Of a DNA stretch of 64,000 bases, positions 37,024 through 48,277 are shown one piece after another (the first letter of the stretch is position 1; each line of letters opens with the position of its first letter). The notes below the pieces were generated by a model, which saw only the letters and a list, made by a program, of their open reading frames with translations, was not told where the DNA came from and made no database searches. This stretch comes from Congeria kusceri (taxonomy: Eukaryota > Mollusca > Bivalvia > Myida > Dreissenidae): positions 9,207,501 through 9,271,500 of the forward strand of contig CM051033.1 of the NCBI GenBank assembly GCA_027627225.1. Reading direction: 5' to 3'. A program made the position numbers and the translations under genes.

Positions 37024-39480
37024 CTACTGGAAAAGGGGTAACAATAGTTCCCATTCTTTACTTTTACGCAAATCATTAAAATAGTTAATTTCATTTAGTA
37101 CATGGCAATGCAAGGACAGGTACGATTTTGCTGCTTTAAGAGTGGGTCTAGTTTGGTTCATTTTACAATTATAAATAAACATTTTGATCAAAACGAATGT
37201 TAAGTTTAAGGGTCCATTTGTATTTGCATGTCCCAGTATAAAGGAAGGCATATTAAGAAAGTTCGAAAAATGATTACATCCAGAAAAAAATTCTGTTATT
37301 AAGTGATTGACATGCTTACATTCCCAAAATATATGTTGAATAGTTTCACATTCAGTTTGACAGAAGGTACAGTTGGCTGAAGTGGCATAACCAATTTTAA
37401 ATAAGAAGGAGTTTGTACCTATGATTCTATGTACAATTCTATATTGAAACCACTGTAAATTGGTATCCTGTGTAATACGAAAAGGCATATCAAAAATATG
37501 TCGCCATTCTTTTGTTTCAATAGAATTAAAAATGTTCGACCATTTATCTATACACACTGGCGAAGACTCATTTTTGCTAATTATATCATACATAGGTTTT
37601 GTACCTTTTGTGTTTTCTAAGATGGACCTTAGGCTAGTGGGAATAAACGGCTTCATAAAGTAAGTATCATAAGAGCTTCTAAGCTTCATGTATCTTGCAA
37701 CTGCGTTAATAATTCCTAGGAAAAATAAGTAGTTTGGATGGAAGTTATATACTTTGCAGAAATCATCATAACTATAAAAGGTTAAAAGTTCAGCATTGTG
37801 CATCAAGTCCCCAACAAAATGAACGCCTTTTTCAAACCATGATTTAAAAAATACACTTTTGTTACCAATTGTTATGTCTGGGTTATAGAATATTGGATTT
37901 TGTAGCAAAAGCTGATTTTTAAATGGTTCTTTTCTACAAAGTCCAGCAAATGATTTCAATGTATCTTTCCAAAATTCATTTTGTATCTTGTTAATTAAGT
38001 TTTCAGGATAGTGACTGCCACAGTTGTATAATTTTTGAAGATCAATCATTAAATTAACAATATTTATCCATTTTCCATTCCCAGTGACAATTCTACGGAT
38101 CCATGAGCACTTCAGAGAGCTAACAAAGGAAAACAAATCAATCATCTTTAAACCTCCTTCAGTATATTCCTTTATTAAAATAGTTTTGCTAATTCGTGGT
38201 TTACCATTCCACACAAAATTAAAAAATAATTCATTGATCTCTATTAACAAATTTTGTGGTGGATTAGGCAAGGAAAGAAAGAGATGATTTAACACCGGCA
38301 ATGCTAAAGTTTTAATTACTTGAATTCTTCCTATCGGTGTTAAAATCCTTCTGGTCCAGTTTTTTAATAAGGCTTTTATTTTAACTATTTTGTCAGCATA
38401 ATTTAGTTCTACCATTTTTTTAAGGTCAATGTGGAATGTTAAGCCAAGCATGTCAAATGTTTGTTGGTTCCAATTTAATTTCCATCTTGTTTTAATACTT
38501 TCGGAGCTAAACTTATTTTTACCTATCCAGACTACTTTCGTTTTGTCGAAATTAACTTTTAACCCTGAGTAGTGTGTGAAGTGTGACAATACATCTAAAG
38601 TTTCATTGAGAGATGCTGCAGAGCCATCCAGGAGTATCGAAGTGTCGTCGGCAAATTGTGACAATTTATATTCCATGTCATTAATTTTGATTCCCTTAAT
38701 CTTAGGATTAGACCTTATTTTATTAGACAATATTTCAGCGCATAGTATAAAAATGTAGCAACTGAGCGGATCCCCTTGTCTGCAGCCACGTTGTATTGGA
38801 AAAAAATCTGATAAAAACCCACACTGCGTGACCGCCGATACTCCGTCTTTATACAATACATTAAACCATTTTATTATATCAGGACCGAAATTAAACCATG
38901 ATAGAGTCCGATTAACAAATGCCCATGACAAAGAGTCAAAGGCCTTTTCAAAATTTATTAGCAACAGCAGACCCGGGATTTCATTTTCATCTGTGTAATT
39001 AAGTATATCGTAAATGAGTCTGGTGTTCTCTCCTATGAACCTACCCTTGATAAATCCAGATTGGTCATTGTTTATTAGTTTATCTATATACAGTTTCAAC
39101 CTGTTTGCTATGCATCCAGAACCGATTTTATATACAGTATTTAGTAACGTTATTGGCCGCCAGTTCTGTAAAAATTGTCTAGGTTTGTCACCTTTTGGAA
39201 TGCAGGTAATTATACCTTGTGTTTGAGTAACGGATAAATTTCCACTTGTAAATGCATGATTTAAAGCTCTGCAAACGAAGGTGCCCAATTTTGGCCAAAA
39301 TGCCTTAAAAAAGTCATTTGTCAAACCGGATGAACCTGGGCTTTTATAATTTGCCATGTTTTTTAAAACAATAGAAGCCTCATTTAATGTGATTGGCCCT
39401 TCTAAATTATTTAACTGTTCACTTGACAGTTTGGGTATTTCTATGTCATTTGCATAACTATTTAAATCTTCATCGTACAC
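37024..39480 (-). CDS. L1/Tx1-like reverse transcriptase part of ORF2
   Basis: About 818 residues in the same frame as the endonuclease, separated from it by one TAG. Domains in order: finger motif YKSPGSSGLTNDFFKAFW; WRPITLLNTVYKI; SGFIKGRFIGENTRLIYDIL; motif A LLLINFEKAFDSL (residues ~172-184); motif B QRGCRQGDPLS; motif C FADD (residues 276-279, 38,644-38,655); a long thumb; and a C-terminal zinc knuckle CTFCQTECETIQHIFWEC. In motif A the first catalytic Asp of the family is Asn (codon AAT, 38,953-38,955), so the enzyme should be inactive as it stands. The listed start is GTG in an open frame, not a true initiation site. Confidence 0.92.
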   Translation of the reverse strand: MYDEDLNSYANDIEIPKLSSEQLNNLEGPITLNEASIVLKNMANYKSPGSSGLTNDFFKAFWPKLGTFVCRALNHAFTSGNLSVTQTQGIITCIPKGDKPRQFLQNWRPITLLNTVYKIGSGCIANRLKLYIDKLINNDQSGFIKGRFIGENTRLIYDILNYTDENEIPGLLLLINFEKAFDSLSWAFVNRTLSWFNFGPDIIKWFNVLYKDGVSAVTQCGFLSDFFPIQRGCRQGDPLSCYIFILCAEILSNKIRSNPKIKGIKINDMEYKLSQFADDTSILLDGSAASLNETLDVLSHFTHYSGLKVNFDKTKVVWIGKNKFSSESIKTRWKLNWNQQTFDMLGLTFHIDLKKMVELNYADKIVKIKALLKNWTRRILTPIGRIQVIKTLALPVLNHLFLSLPNPPQNLLIEINELFFNFVWNGKPRISKTILIKEYTEGGLKMIDLFSFVSSLKCSWIRRIVTGNGKWINIVNLMIDLQKLYNCGSHYPENLINKIQNEFWKDTLKSFAGLCRKEPFKNQLLLQNPIFYNPDITIGNKSVFFKSWFEKGVHFVGDLMHNAELLTFYSYDDFCKVYNFHPNYLFFLGIINAVARYMKLRSSYDTYFMKPFIPTSLRSILENTKGTKPMYDIISKNESSPVCIDKWSNIFNSIETKEWRHIFDMPFRITQDTNLQWFQYRIVHRIIGTNSFLFKIGYATSANCTFCQTECETIQHIFWECKHVNHLITEFFSGCNHFSNFLNMPSFILGHANTNGPLNLTFVLIKMFIYNCKMNQTRPTLKAAKSYLSLHCHVLNEINYFNDLRKSKEWELLLPLFQ

Positions 39481-39498
39481 GTTTACATTTTGAGACTG

Positions 39499-40788
39499 CT
39501 ATAGTTTTTTATAGAAAAAGGCAGTTTGTTTTAAAATGTCAGATCGGTTATCTAGTACAATTCCATTATCATTAATTAAGTTGGTCATAGTTTTTGTCGT
39601 ATAATTGTATTTTTCAAGGTTACAGAATAGTTTCGAGGGTTTTTCACCATTTTGAACCCATTCAGCTCTCGACCTAATAACGGACCCTTTTAATTTTTCA
39701 TCATATATATTTTTAAGTTCAGCTTTTAAATTATTAATATATTGAACATTATCATCTGTGAGAGTTTTTTCTAGTTCTTCGATTTCGAGTTTAAGTTGCT
39801 TTTCACGATTGTTAGTCGATTTCTTCTTATAGGAACTGTAAGATATAGCTTTGCCCCTTATTTCCATAAGTAAAGTATCGAGAAAAAGTTGATCATCAAT
39901 CGTGAATTGTATGTCTTGATCTTTTATATCAGACATGTTATCAAAATTATAAACGGGGACCATATATTGTTGTATAATTTCGTTTATTTTTTTATTAATA
40001 GTGTTTAAGTAGACGATATCACCTAACAAATTATTATTATGCTTCCATAGACCTTTGCCATGGCTAAAATTAGTAAATTGTAAAGACATGATTACAATTG
40101 AGTGATCGGATTGGAAACTTGGTAGAATGTTTACATCGACGAATACTTGTAATAAAAGCGGTGATAAAAGGAAAAAATCAAGCCTAGCTTGTTGTATGGG
40201 GTTTGTTCGTCTCCATGTGTATCGTTTCGAAACAGGGTAGTTAACTCTGAAAGGGTCGGAAAGATTGCGTTCTTCAATATGCTTTATAACAGTTTGTCTT
40301 GCATTTTTATTATTCACTGTTTTATAATTATCGTAATCCAGATTTGGGTCTAATACTAAATTAAAGTCACCACAAATCAAGAAAGAATCATTACTAATTG
40401 TGTCAATTTTCTGGAAGATATTGTTAAAAAAGTCCGGGATATCAGTGTTTGGCCCATAGATAGTAACAATGGTAATTCTGGTTTCACCGAGATTTAAATC
40501 AAGCAGAATAAAGTTTCCTTGGTCATCATAATAAACGTTATGTATTTTGTACTCAAGTTTCTTTGAAAGGAAAATTGCAACACCGCGGGAATTGGAAGAG
40601 CCATAACTCATAAAACATTCTGCCCCCCATTCTGAGTAAATAGTTTTATATTGATCGCAAACAAAATGTGTATCTTGAAGACATAATATGTCACAATTTG
40701 TATCTTTTAAATATTGAAATACTTGTAATCTTTTCTTTATGCCCTGGATGCCTCTGCAGTTTAAACATAATATTTTAAGGGAACACAT
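39499..40788 (-). CDS. L1/Tx1-like APE-type endonuclease part of ORF2
   Basis: 429 residues starting at ATG (40,786-40,788), MCSLKILCLNCRGI, the usual N-terminus of L1 endonucleases. Motifs: ILCLQDTHF (residues ~34-42; family normally LQETH, so the catalytic Glu is Asp at 40,672-40,674), ICGDFNLVLDPNLD, YTWRR..ARLDFFLLS and FQSDHSIV. A Lys/Glu-rich linker follows (KQLKLEIEELEKTL), then NGEKPSKLFCNLEK, the conserved lead-in to the reverse transcriptase. It ends at TAG 39,499-39,501; the frame continues uninterrupted into the transcriptase, so an intact ORF2 would be about 1,250 residues. The enzyme nicks target DNA to prime insertion. Confidence 0.92.
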   Translation of the reverse strand: MCSLKILCLNCRGIQGIKKRLQVFQYLKDTNCDILCLQDTHFVCDQYKTIYSEWGAECFMSYGSSNSRGVAIFLSKKLEYKIHNVYYDDQGNFILLDLNLGETRITIVTIYGPNTDIPDFFNNIFQKIDTISNDSFLICGDFNLVLDPNLDYDNYKTVNNKNARQTVIKHIEERNLSDPFRVNYPVSKRYTWRRTNPIQQARLDFFLLSPLLLQVFVDVNILPSFQSDHSIVIMSLQFTNFSHGKGLWKHNNNLLGDIVYLNTINKKINEIIQQYMVPVYNFDNMSDIKDQDIQFTIDDQLFLDTLLMEIRGKAISYSSYKKKSTNNREKQLKLEIEELEKTLTDDNVQYINNLKAELKNIYDEKLKGSVIRSRAEWVQNGEKPSKLFCNLEKYNYTTKTMTNLINDNGIVLDNRSDILKQTAFFYKKL

Positions 40789-42103
40789 TAGCGAGAAGCA
40801 TGAAATAGGTGATTATAGTGATATGTAAAAGCAGGTGCATCGGTTTGAACGCAATAAGCAGGATCTCCATATAAGGAACGGAAGCAACAAAAAAGTATAA
40901 ACAATAAACAAACAAACATAAAAGAATACTGACTACTTTGACAGACAACCTAAGCATGGATTTCCTCTATAAACACTTAAAAGGAAGTTAATCATCGTGC
41001 ATTAATATATTGGCATATATATGCAATTGGAAATATATCAGGTTTAGATACAACAATGTCTCAATAGACCAAAAATTTAAGAAATGTAGCAGTTGTATAC
41101 ACTTCTATTCAGGATAAATTATGAAAAAAATCTCTATATTTACTCATAAAACATTCATTTATCATTTAATTTATTGAAAGCTGGGAAAAAAAAACTAGTA
41201 TTAGAACATGTTGTATTTGATAACGTTCTAGAAAAAAAGGGCTACTATTGCTATAATATTGTAGTATGCAGTGCCCTGGAACAGTTTCTTATAAATCTTA
41301 TCATATTAATATTTATTAACTGAACAGAGAATAAAATTGGAACATGTTGTGCATTGTAATAATTTCTTATAAATGTATCTTATAAAAACAAGAATTTCAA
41401 ATATGCATATACATTTCTTGTAGGGAAAAGAACAACATTTCATTTGTGTTATTGTTAACATTTAAAAATTAATGAACTCTAAAGATGCGTGTCAATTTAG
41501 TTTTAATTACCGGATCTGATCCCATTTATAGAGTTTTACCAAGATGACGCGAACTAATAATTAAAATGTTTGCAATTTAAATAAGGAAAAACATCAATTC
41601 GACTGCATTACTGTTGCATTTTTAACACAAGCTAACGAGTTCACTTCCAGTAATTTCTTCGCAAGTGAAAGAAAATTGCAACCCAAATGAAGATTCAAGT
41701 GTTACCAGGTTATGAACTTTGCAGATATTATTATTAAATGCCAATTGAACTTGCAGAAATAATAACATTATGTCTTAAACCATTTCGATCAGCCTAATGT
41801 CTATTTTGGCTGACTGTATACTGGAAATGATTGATGACTTTGCCTAAAAAGTACGTTTAAACTTGCATTATTTATAACGGAGCGGAATTTTGCAGCTGAT
41901 CTGGAATTGTACCAGAATGAAAGAATTTTAAATAGATATTCTTTAATTGAATTCGTATCGAACTGAATTTGTTGAACAAAGCCATTTTGCTGAACAAAGC
42001 CATTTTGCTGTAAATGACTTGCAATTTGCCGTCATATCACCGTTGCCTATCTTATATACCATAATTAATTCAAGGAATAACGTTTAGATTCACACTAAAC
42101 ACT

Positions 42104-42952
42104 TAACACACATTCCTAATAGGATCTAAGGGTATGTGATAGTGAGTTGTTTATGTTAACACACATTCCTAATAGGATCTAAGGGTATGTGATAGTGAGT
42201 TGTTTATGTTAACACACATTCCTAATAGGATCTAAGGGTATGTGAGAGTGAGTTGTTTATGTTAACACACATTCCTAATAGGATCTAAGGGTATGTGATA
42301 GTGAGTTGTTTATGTTAACACACATTCCTAATATGATCTAAGGGTATGTGATAGTGAGTTGTTTATGTAAACACAGATTCCTAATAGGATCTAAGGGTAT
42401 GTGATTGTGAGTTGTTTATGTAAACACACATTCCTAATAGGATCTAACGGTATGTGATAGTGAGTTGTTTATGTAAACACACATTCCTAATAGGATCTAA
42501 GGGTATGTGATAGTGAGTTGTTTATGTTAACACGCATTCCTAATAGGATCTAAGGGTATGTGATAGTGAGTTGTTTATGTTAACACACATTCCTAATAGG
42601 ATCTAAGGGTATGTGATAGTGAGTTGTTTATGTAAACACAAATTCCTAATAGGATCTAAGGGAATGTGATAGTGAGTTGTTTATGTAAACACACATTCCT
42701 AATAGGATCTAAGGGTATGTGATAGTGAGTTGTTTATGTAAACACACATTCCTAATAGGATCTAACGGTATGTGATAGTGAGTTGTTTATGTTAACACAC
42801 ATTCCTAATAGGATCTAAGGGTATGTGATAGTGAGTTGTTTATGTTAACACACATTCCTAATAGGATCTAAGGGTATGTGATAGTGAGTTGTTTATGTTA
42901 ACACACATTCCTAATAGGATCTAAGGGTATGTGATAGTGAGTTGTATATGTT
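42104..42952. repeat. Minisatellite, 53-bp unit, 16 copies (copy A)
   Basis: The unit contains ACACATTCCTAATAGGATCT, AAGGGTATGTGATAGTGAG and TTGTTTATGT. ATTCCT landmarks recur every 53 bp from 42,112. Copy B carries a single degenerate unit at 53,953-54,008 (ACACATTCCAAGTAGGATGT). The period is not a multiple of three and no frame stays open. Confidence 0.97.
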
Positions 42953-44558
42953 AACACATTTATCTGATATTTAAGCACTTGACACTGTTTTTATAGTGTC
43001 GAAGACTAGTCGCGTATTATTACAATGTAAATGTACATGTAAACGTATTCAGCATACGTCGAATTACCTATATGTCTGACATTTACTAGACCTTTTAGGG
43101 TTTTGCCATCAACAGTATAAACTCATCCCCAGCTATCGTCAGCTGATTAACTTACATCGAGCCACTTCATCAAACATCACACACACGTCAATAGCTTTAC
43201 CACATATTATTTTAAGTTAAGCGTTAAATACGTGATATACAAGTGCAATGATTGGATAACATTGCAGATAAATGTGCATATGATTGGCATTTGTGGTATC
43301 GTCTATTATGTCAGTTTTCACACAAGTATCATAGTGATATGTACTTATAATAATAACACAACGAATCAATACATTGTATGCTAACGTAAGCTTTTATCTT
43401 AAACCTATTTATTTTAAGTCGATTACTTTGCCGTGTAATGTCTGTTTCCTAGGTTACTTGTACATACTATTTATAAGAATTATCACCGGAATCTTCCTAT
43501 AGTGGGGACCGACCTTAAGATCTGCGAATCGACAGTCGTGTTTCAATGCAAAACAAATTACTTTTCGTAAAGTGAACATAATCTCTAGTGCATGAAATAA
43601 TAAACACTCCAATATATAACAATCGACATTACTCCTGATTTCAATTGCTAGTGCATTAAAGTGAATCTATTCAACCATAATAAAATAACTTACTTAATTG
43701 ACTTTAAGATCACTCTACCGACTGATTAATTCATTTATGGTTGAGTAATTAGTTCAACGTATGTTTTGCATAAGAAAAACTGTGTTCAATTACGTTCTTG
43801 GAAATAGTTCTTCAAGGTAGGTCTTGGTTTCTAACAAACTTATAATTCATCGACGTGGAGACAATTATGTCAGACGTGAACGCATTTCTGAAATAGTTGT
43901 TGTTTGTTGGATTGCGCTTAGTTCTTTAACGAATAGATTTCAACGACATTGAGAGGAAACATCCTATAATGTCGCATCTAATTCCACAATTAAAATGTTA
44001 GTGATTGAACTTTTCACTTCAGTGTGTTTATGTTTCTATTCACAACATAGTGTTTGGAAACAACTTGCTTCTAATTATTTTGCTGTCTGCGAGTTATTTA
44101 GGTCGTGAAAAGCTAAACTACGGATATTTTACTAGAATTCCGTTGATCATCATTCCAGGTCATGCTTATATGTTACGGATACACTTTATTACAAAGCAGT
44201 TCATCACAATCCTTTGCCAGGATAAATAAGGTTATGTCTGAAACTGATTTGAAACTGAGCTGATAGGTGAACACGCTTATTTGTCAATCAAGCAATTTTC
44301 ATAGGTTGATGTTGTAGTAAAGAATTTTCCGACAAAAAATAAATACACCTTCGAGAATACTTTTATTGATCAGCTTCTTGAAAATAACAAAATGAAAAGC
44401 AGTGCGAGGTTATTGGAATAATTTTTTTCAAACATATTGAGTATTATTTTGTGTATCAAGAGTGGGTATTATTTACATGTAGTGTATCAATGACTACCTA
44501 AATCTTATAGACAGGAGTTGCGATAAGTTTCATCAATACTTAAATTGCATGTACATTG

Positions 44559-45348
44559 TACGGTGTCCTGTAACTGCCATTGCAGTTTCGTGACTCCGAC
44601 CTGTGTTTATGAAAGGTCGCCGAAGCGCCGATGCGATACGCCGACACGATACGCCGAAGCGCCGAGACGATGTGTCGAAGCGCCGACACGATACGCCGAA
44701 GCGGTATAAACGTCGCAATCTCGTGTGTTTTTGTTTCATATGTGGCTATAAAATTGGGCGAAGATACGAATATACGACGTTTATATCACTTCGGCGCATC
44801 GTGTTGGTGCTTCGGCGCATCGTGTCGGCGGGTCGGCGTACGAGATACTAAGTCAAGGTAACGAGATACTAAGTCGAGGGAACGAGTTAGTATTTCGTTC
44901 CCACGCGTTAGAGAACCCATCAAATGTTCCGTATACTAGTATTTGTTTTTATAATAACCATGGCCGACAAAAACGAGCATGTTGTAAGATGGTACTAAGT
45001 TGTTCGCTCGAGTTAATATCTCGTTCCCAAGCGAGATTGCGATGTTTATATCGCATCGGCGCATCGTATCGGCGCGTCGGCGTATCGTCTCGGCGCTTCG
45101 GCGCATCGTGTCGGCGCGTCGGCGTATCGTCTCGGCGCGTCGGCGTATCGTAGCGGCGCGTCTCCCAATTTTATAGCCACATATGAAAAAAACACGAGAT
45201 TGCGACGTTTATATCGCTTCGGCGTATCGTGTCGGCGCTTCGGTGTATCGTGTCGGCGTGTCGGCGTGTTGTGTCGGCGCTTCGGCGCCCTTTCATTAGC
45301 ACAGGTCGAAGTCGCGAAACTACGATGGCAGTAACAGGACACCGTAAC
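44559..45348. mobile_element. GC-rich TIR element inserted in copy A (~790 bp)
   Basis: The ends CGGTGTCCTGTAACTGCC and GGCAGTAACAGGACACCG are inverted repeats that extend inwards for about 190-210 bp (44,559-44,765 with 45,163-45,348). TA flanks both ends, as in Tc1/mariner-type insertion, and copy B lacks the segment. The arms contain a CG-rich subrepeat of CGCCGAAGCGCCGACACGAT type and a shared CCACATATGA block. Open frames of up to 111 codons are Arg-rich products of the subrepeat. No transposase is present, so it is non-autonomous. Confidence 0.85.
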
Positions 45349-45867
45349 ATTGTGTTGTCTTATATAGACGTATTTTCGCACTTTGTTAGTAACCCACTCT
45401 ACGTATTATATCTAAATATTGTTTACATGCTCAAATTATTCGTTTATAAATGGAGTTTCTTTTTCATAAGTTCTGAATGAAATTGTTTTCTGTTGAACTG
45501 TGTATGCAGCTTAATTTGATTTTGATACCAAATACTTAAACATGAGAAAATACTAGTTGCAATGTTTGCAAATTCAGACAACCCTTGGTGGTTGCTCCCA
45601 CAAGATTCGTCAGCATTTCGCATTCCGAGATAAACACACAGTTTGCTAATAGAAAGAAACCGCAGCATATTCAAATTTAATATTATAGTAATTATAAAAA
45701 TAACACTTTTTAATTATATATGTTGCATTGAATAAGGATAAAGACAATTGGGAATAATGTTCTACTTATAAGTGTCAGGGACATAGACATTAGCGAATTT
45801 GAGACTGAGAGATAACGATGTTCAGCTTTATTCGACATTCAATAGTAAGTGCATAGAGTTGTTATTA

Positions 45868-46206
45868 ATTATTCTAACGTTACCCCCTAATTTTCTATAG
45901 ACAAATAACAAATTCATCGTTGTTAAACTACCCTTTAAACAACGCAAATAGTAGTCACGATTCTGAGAGGTGCATAGTTAAAAGTATCTCCAATTTTAAT
46001 TGCAAAAATATAATTCTAATCATGTTAGAATCGAAATCTTTTCGCATTATTGTTATTTATCGGCCAATAAACAACGCCTCTTCGTTCTGATGCGTGGCTA
46101 TTAAGCAACTCGAGCTAACGCCCTCGCGGTTTAATTCCTACGCATCAGAACTTCAAATCGCTATTAAGTGGCCGATGAAAAACAATAAATCGAAAATAAT
46201 TTCTTA
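45868..46206. mobile_element. Hairpin MITE-like element, family H, copy 2
   Basis: Same element as 6,132-6,462. It is present at the equivalent place in copy B (56,281-56,606), so this insertion predates the segmental duplication. Confidence 0.8.
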
Positions 46207-47493
46207 AATATAAATACTTTGGTTGAACAAAATTCACAAATCTTAGTAATATTTAGAAGATATTAAGTAAAATCTTATTTAAAATGTTCTAAGTTACGTA
46301 GAATATAACATACATGTTGATTGGTCTAGCGCATGTATATCATTGAAACATATGAAAAGTAAATATCCATACTGTATATGTCAATATTATAAATATTCTG
46401 AGAAGGCGAGGTTCCAAAAAAACTAATCAAAAGCCAGACATGATATCCGTCAAGAACATGTTCTTAATAATTAAGTTTATCCTGTTTCTACCTCCAACAG
46501 TGACCTAATAAAGGGGTAACCGGATAAATGTTCCTATCAAAAACAACAGGAAGTTGCAAGGCTTATCCAGTTAGTTGTGTATTGCTACGCGCCGAATAAC
46601 AACGTTGTCCAGAATGACATGGGATACAAATGAAATACACCTGTACTCACCGAGTTTTCCATCGTTAAAAAACGCCATGTTGTCTAGTTTTACAGAGATC
46701 CTAGCTTCAATAATGAGATGTTAATTTGCACATGTATGTCATAATCGATAAAGGTGTAAACAACACCTTCCTTCCATTCCATTTCAAAACACTTGATGTA
46801 AGCGGGTTATTCTTTTTGAATAGAATTTCTTCAATCAAAATCAAAGATACAGTTTATTCATCAAAGTAATAACCCGTTATATAACTTTTTGTTGGAAAGT
46901 GTTTAAAAACTGAACAAAGACTAATTCTAGATCTACATCTATAAATTAATAAAACCTAAATATTTTGTCCACGATGTTCTCCACCCACAATCCGACTACA
47001 TTCTAGAAAATTGAAATTCAACTGGGATTAATCTGACCAGTTCAATTCGAGGCTTATATTCCAAATACTTTTTATTTTAAATGTTATTAACATAATCCAT
47101 CCAAAACAGAAACACTTATTATTGTATTCCAATTACTTATATTTTAAATTAAATTTCAACACACTCGCGTCCTAGTTTGTAGAATGTGTATACTTCAAAC
47201 TCAACCGAATGACGTTGGCTTGACGCAATGCAATTTTTTATAAACCTATATCTGGTTTAAAGTGGCTATTGTGTACTAATTCGTGTTCGTGAATATTATT
47301 GGCGTCAACAAATCAGATTATTTTTAAAATTTAAGAATGATTACCCCTTAAGAAACAGAGAACCATTTTTTCTGAAAGTGCACATACATGCTAGCGAGTT
47401 AAAAGGTTCGAGGCTCGTCATAAAACATATAGCTATCAGATGAACCGTTAATTTTAGTACATTTAAAACGAAATTGAGCAGAAAACAGGATAA

Positions 47494-47634
47494 ATAGAAT
47501 GCATGGTAGGTGCCGGGAAGGAGAAAGTTTATCCGGTTCGGCCCGAAAATAAACATAGAGCTTGCTCTATTTTAATTTTCTAAGCCTCACCGGATAAAGT
47601 TTCTCCATCCCGGCACCAACCATGTATTCTCTAT
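47494..47634. repeat. Long hairpin within a copy-A-specific segment
   Basis: Arms of about 45 bp (left contains GGTGCCGGGAAGGAGAAAGT, right ACTTT..CTCCATCCCGGCACC read inversely) surround a ~45-bp loop, and both inner ends read ACCGGATAAA. The surrounding 46,480-47,640 is missing from copy B. A related CCGGATAAATGTTCC lies at 46,519, so the segment may be an inserted element with this hairpin at one end. Confidence 0.65.
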
Positions 47635-48195
47635 GTATCACTTTATGGTGCAATCTTGCCATTTCATTGGCTCAAAATGTAGTTATAATCTAAACACATT
47701 TACTAAATTTGCGGGAGCAAAGGTTCTTACTTCTGCGATATATCATAATTTTCTTGAAATAGAAATGACATTCGTTAGGCATAAATGACAGATACATTAT
47801 CCCAACCTAAACATAATCGAAACCGTTTATCGAAATGACGTGTGTACGTTGATGGTGTTACTATATATAGTCAGCTCAATGTCTACGTATGTGATCGTTG
47901 TTTGATGTATTGTACTAGACTGCTTCAGGTGTGTAGGTTACCCGTGCGGCGTTATCGGTTACATAAATATAATACGCATGCGCACTGGCATGCTCATTTG
48001 TGTTTCTGTATCTTACTGGCCACCACGACGCAACTATCTGAGCGGATGGGTTCTGTAGGAATCAGAAAACAAATAAAGGGCCTTCAAGTTACGAATAATA
48101 AGTGGCACTTACTAATTACACACATTATAAATATTTATCTGTATGCTTTGCGTCCGTGTTGTGGCTGGTATGAGCTGCGTGCAATGTTTAGCACA

Positions 48196-48277
48196 GGCAA
48201 ATGATCACTGTCCTGATATGAGTCCTAAATGTAAAAAGCTACATTTGAATGCGAATCAAATGATATTAATGACACAG
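48196..48277 (+). other. Highly conserved block between duplication copies (copy A)
   Basis: 82 bp with only two differences from 57,567-57,648. It follows an acceptor-like TTTAGCACAG and is open in one frame (NDHCPDMSPKCKKLHLNANQ), continuing to TGA at 48,337. The copy B frame is stopped by TAG about 12 bases after the block. It could be an exon remnant or a conserved non-coding site. Confidence 0.3.

Larger units (their letters stand above)
36779..41725 (-). mobile_element. L1/Tx1-like LINE inserted in copy A
   Basis: Minus-strand element with a ~37-nt poly(A) tail (T run at 36,779-36,815), an AATAAA signal just before it (36,826-36,832), a ~200-bp 3' UTR, a reverse transcriptase, an endonuclease and ~940 bp of upstream sequence. 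Copy B has the uninterrupted site (53,580-53,610), which gives near-exact borders. ATATT abuts both ends, but an AT-rich target prevents a firm target-site duplication. No ORF1 is found. The 40,979-41,725 portion could be 5' UTR or ancestral sequence deleted from copy B. Confidence 0.93.

Noticed and set aside
40775..40957. 60-codon hydrophobic frame overlapping the LINE endonuclease start
   Set aside because: Lies in the LINE 5' region, has no similarity to LINE ORF1 proteins and low-complexity composition.
44533..45381. Arg-rich frames with RRHDTP or RRYADA repeats
   Set aside because: Created by the CG-rich subrepeats of the TIR element, open in several frames and both strands.
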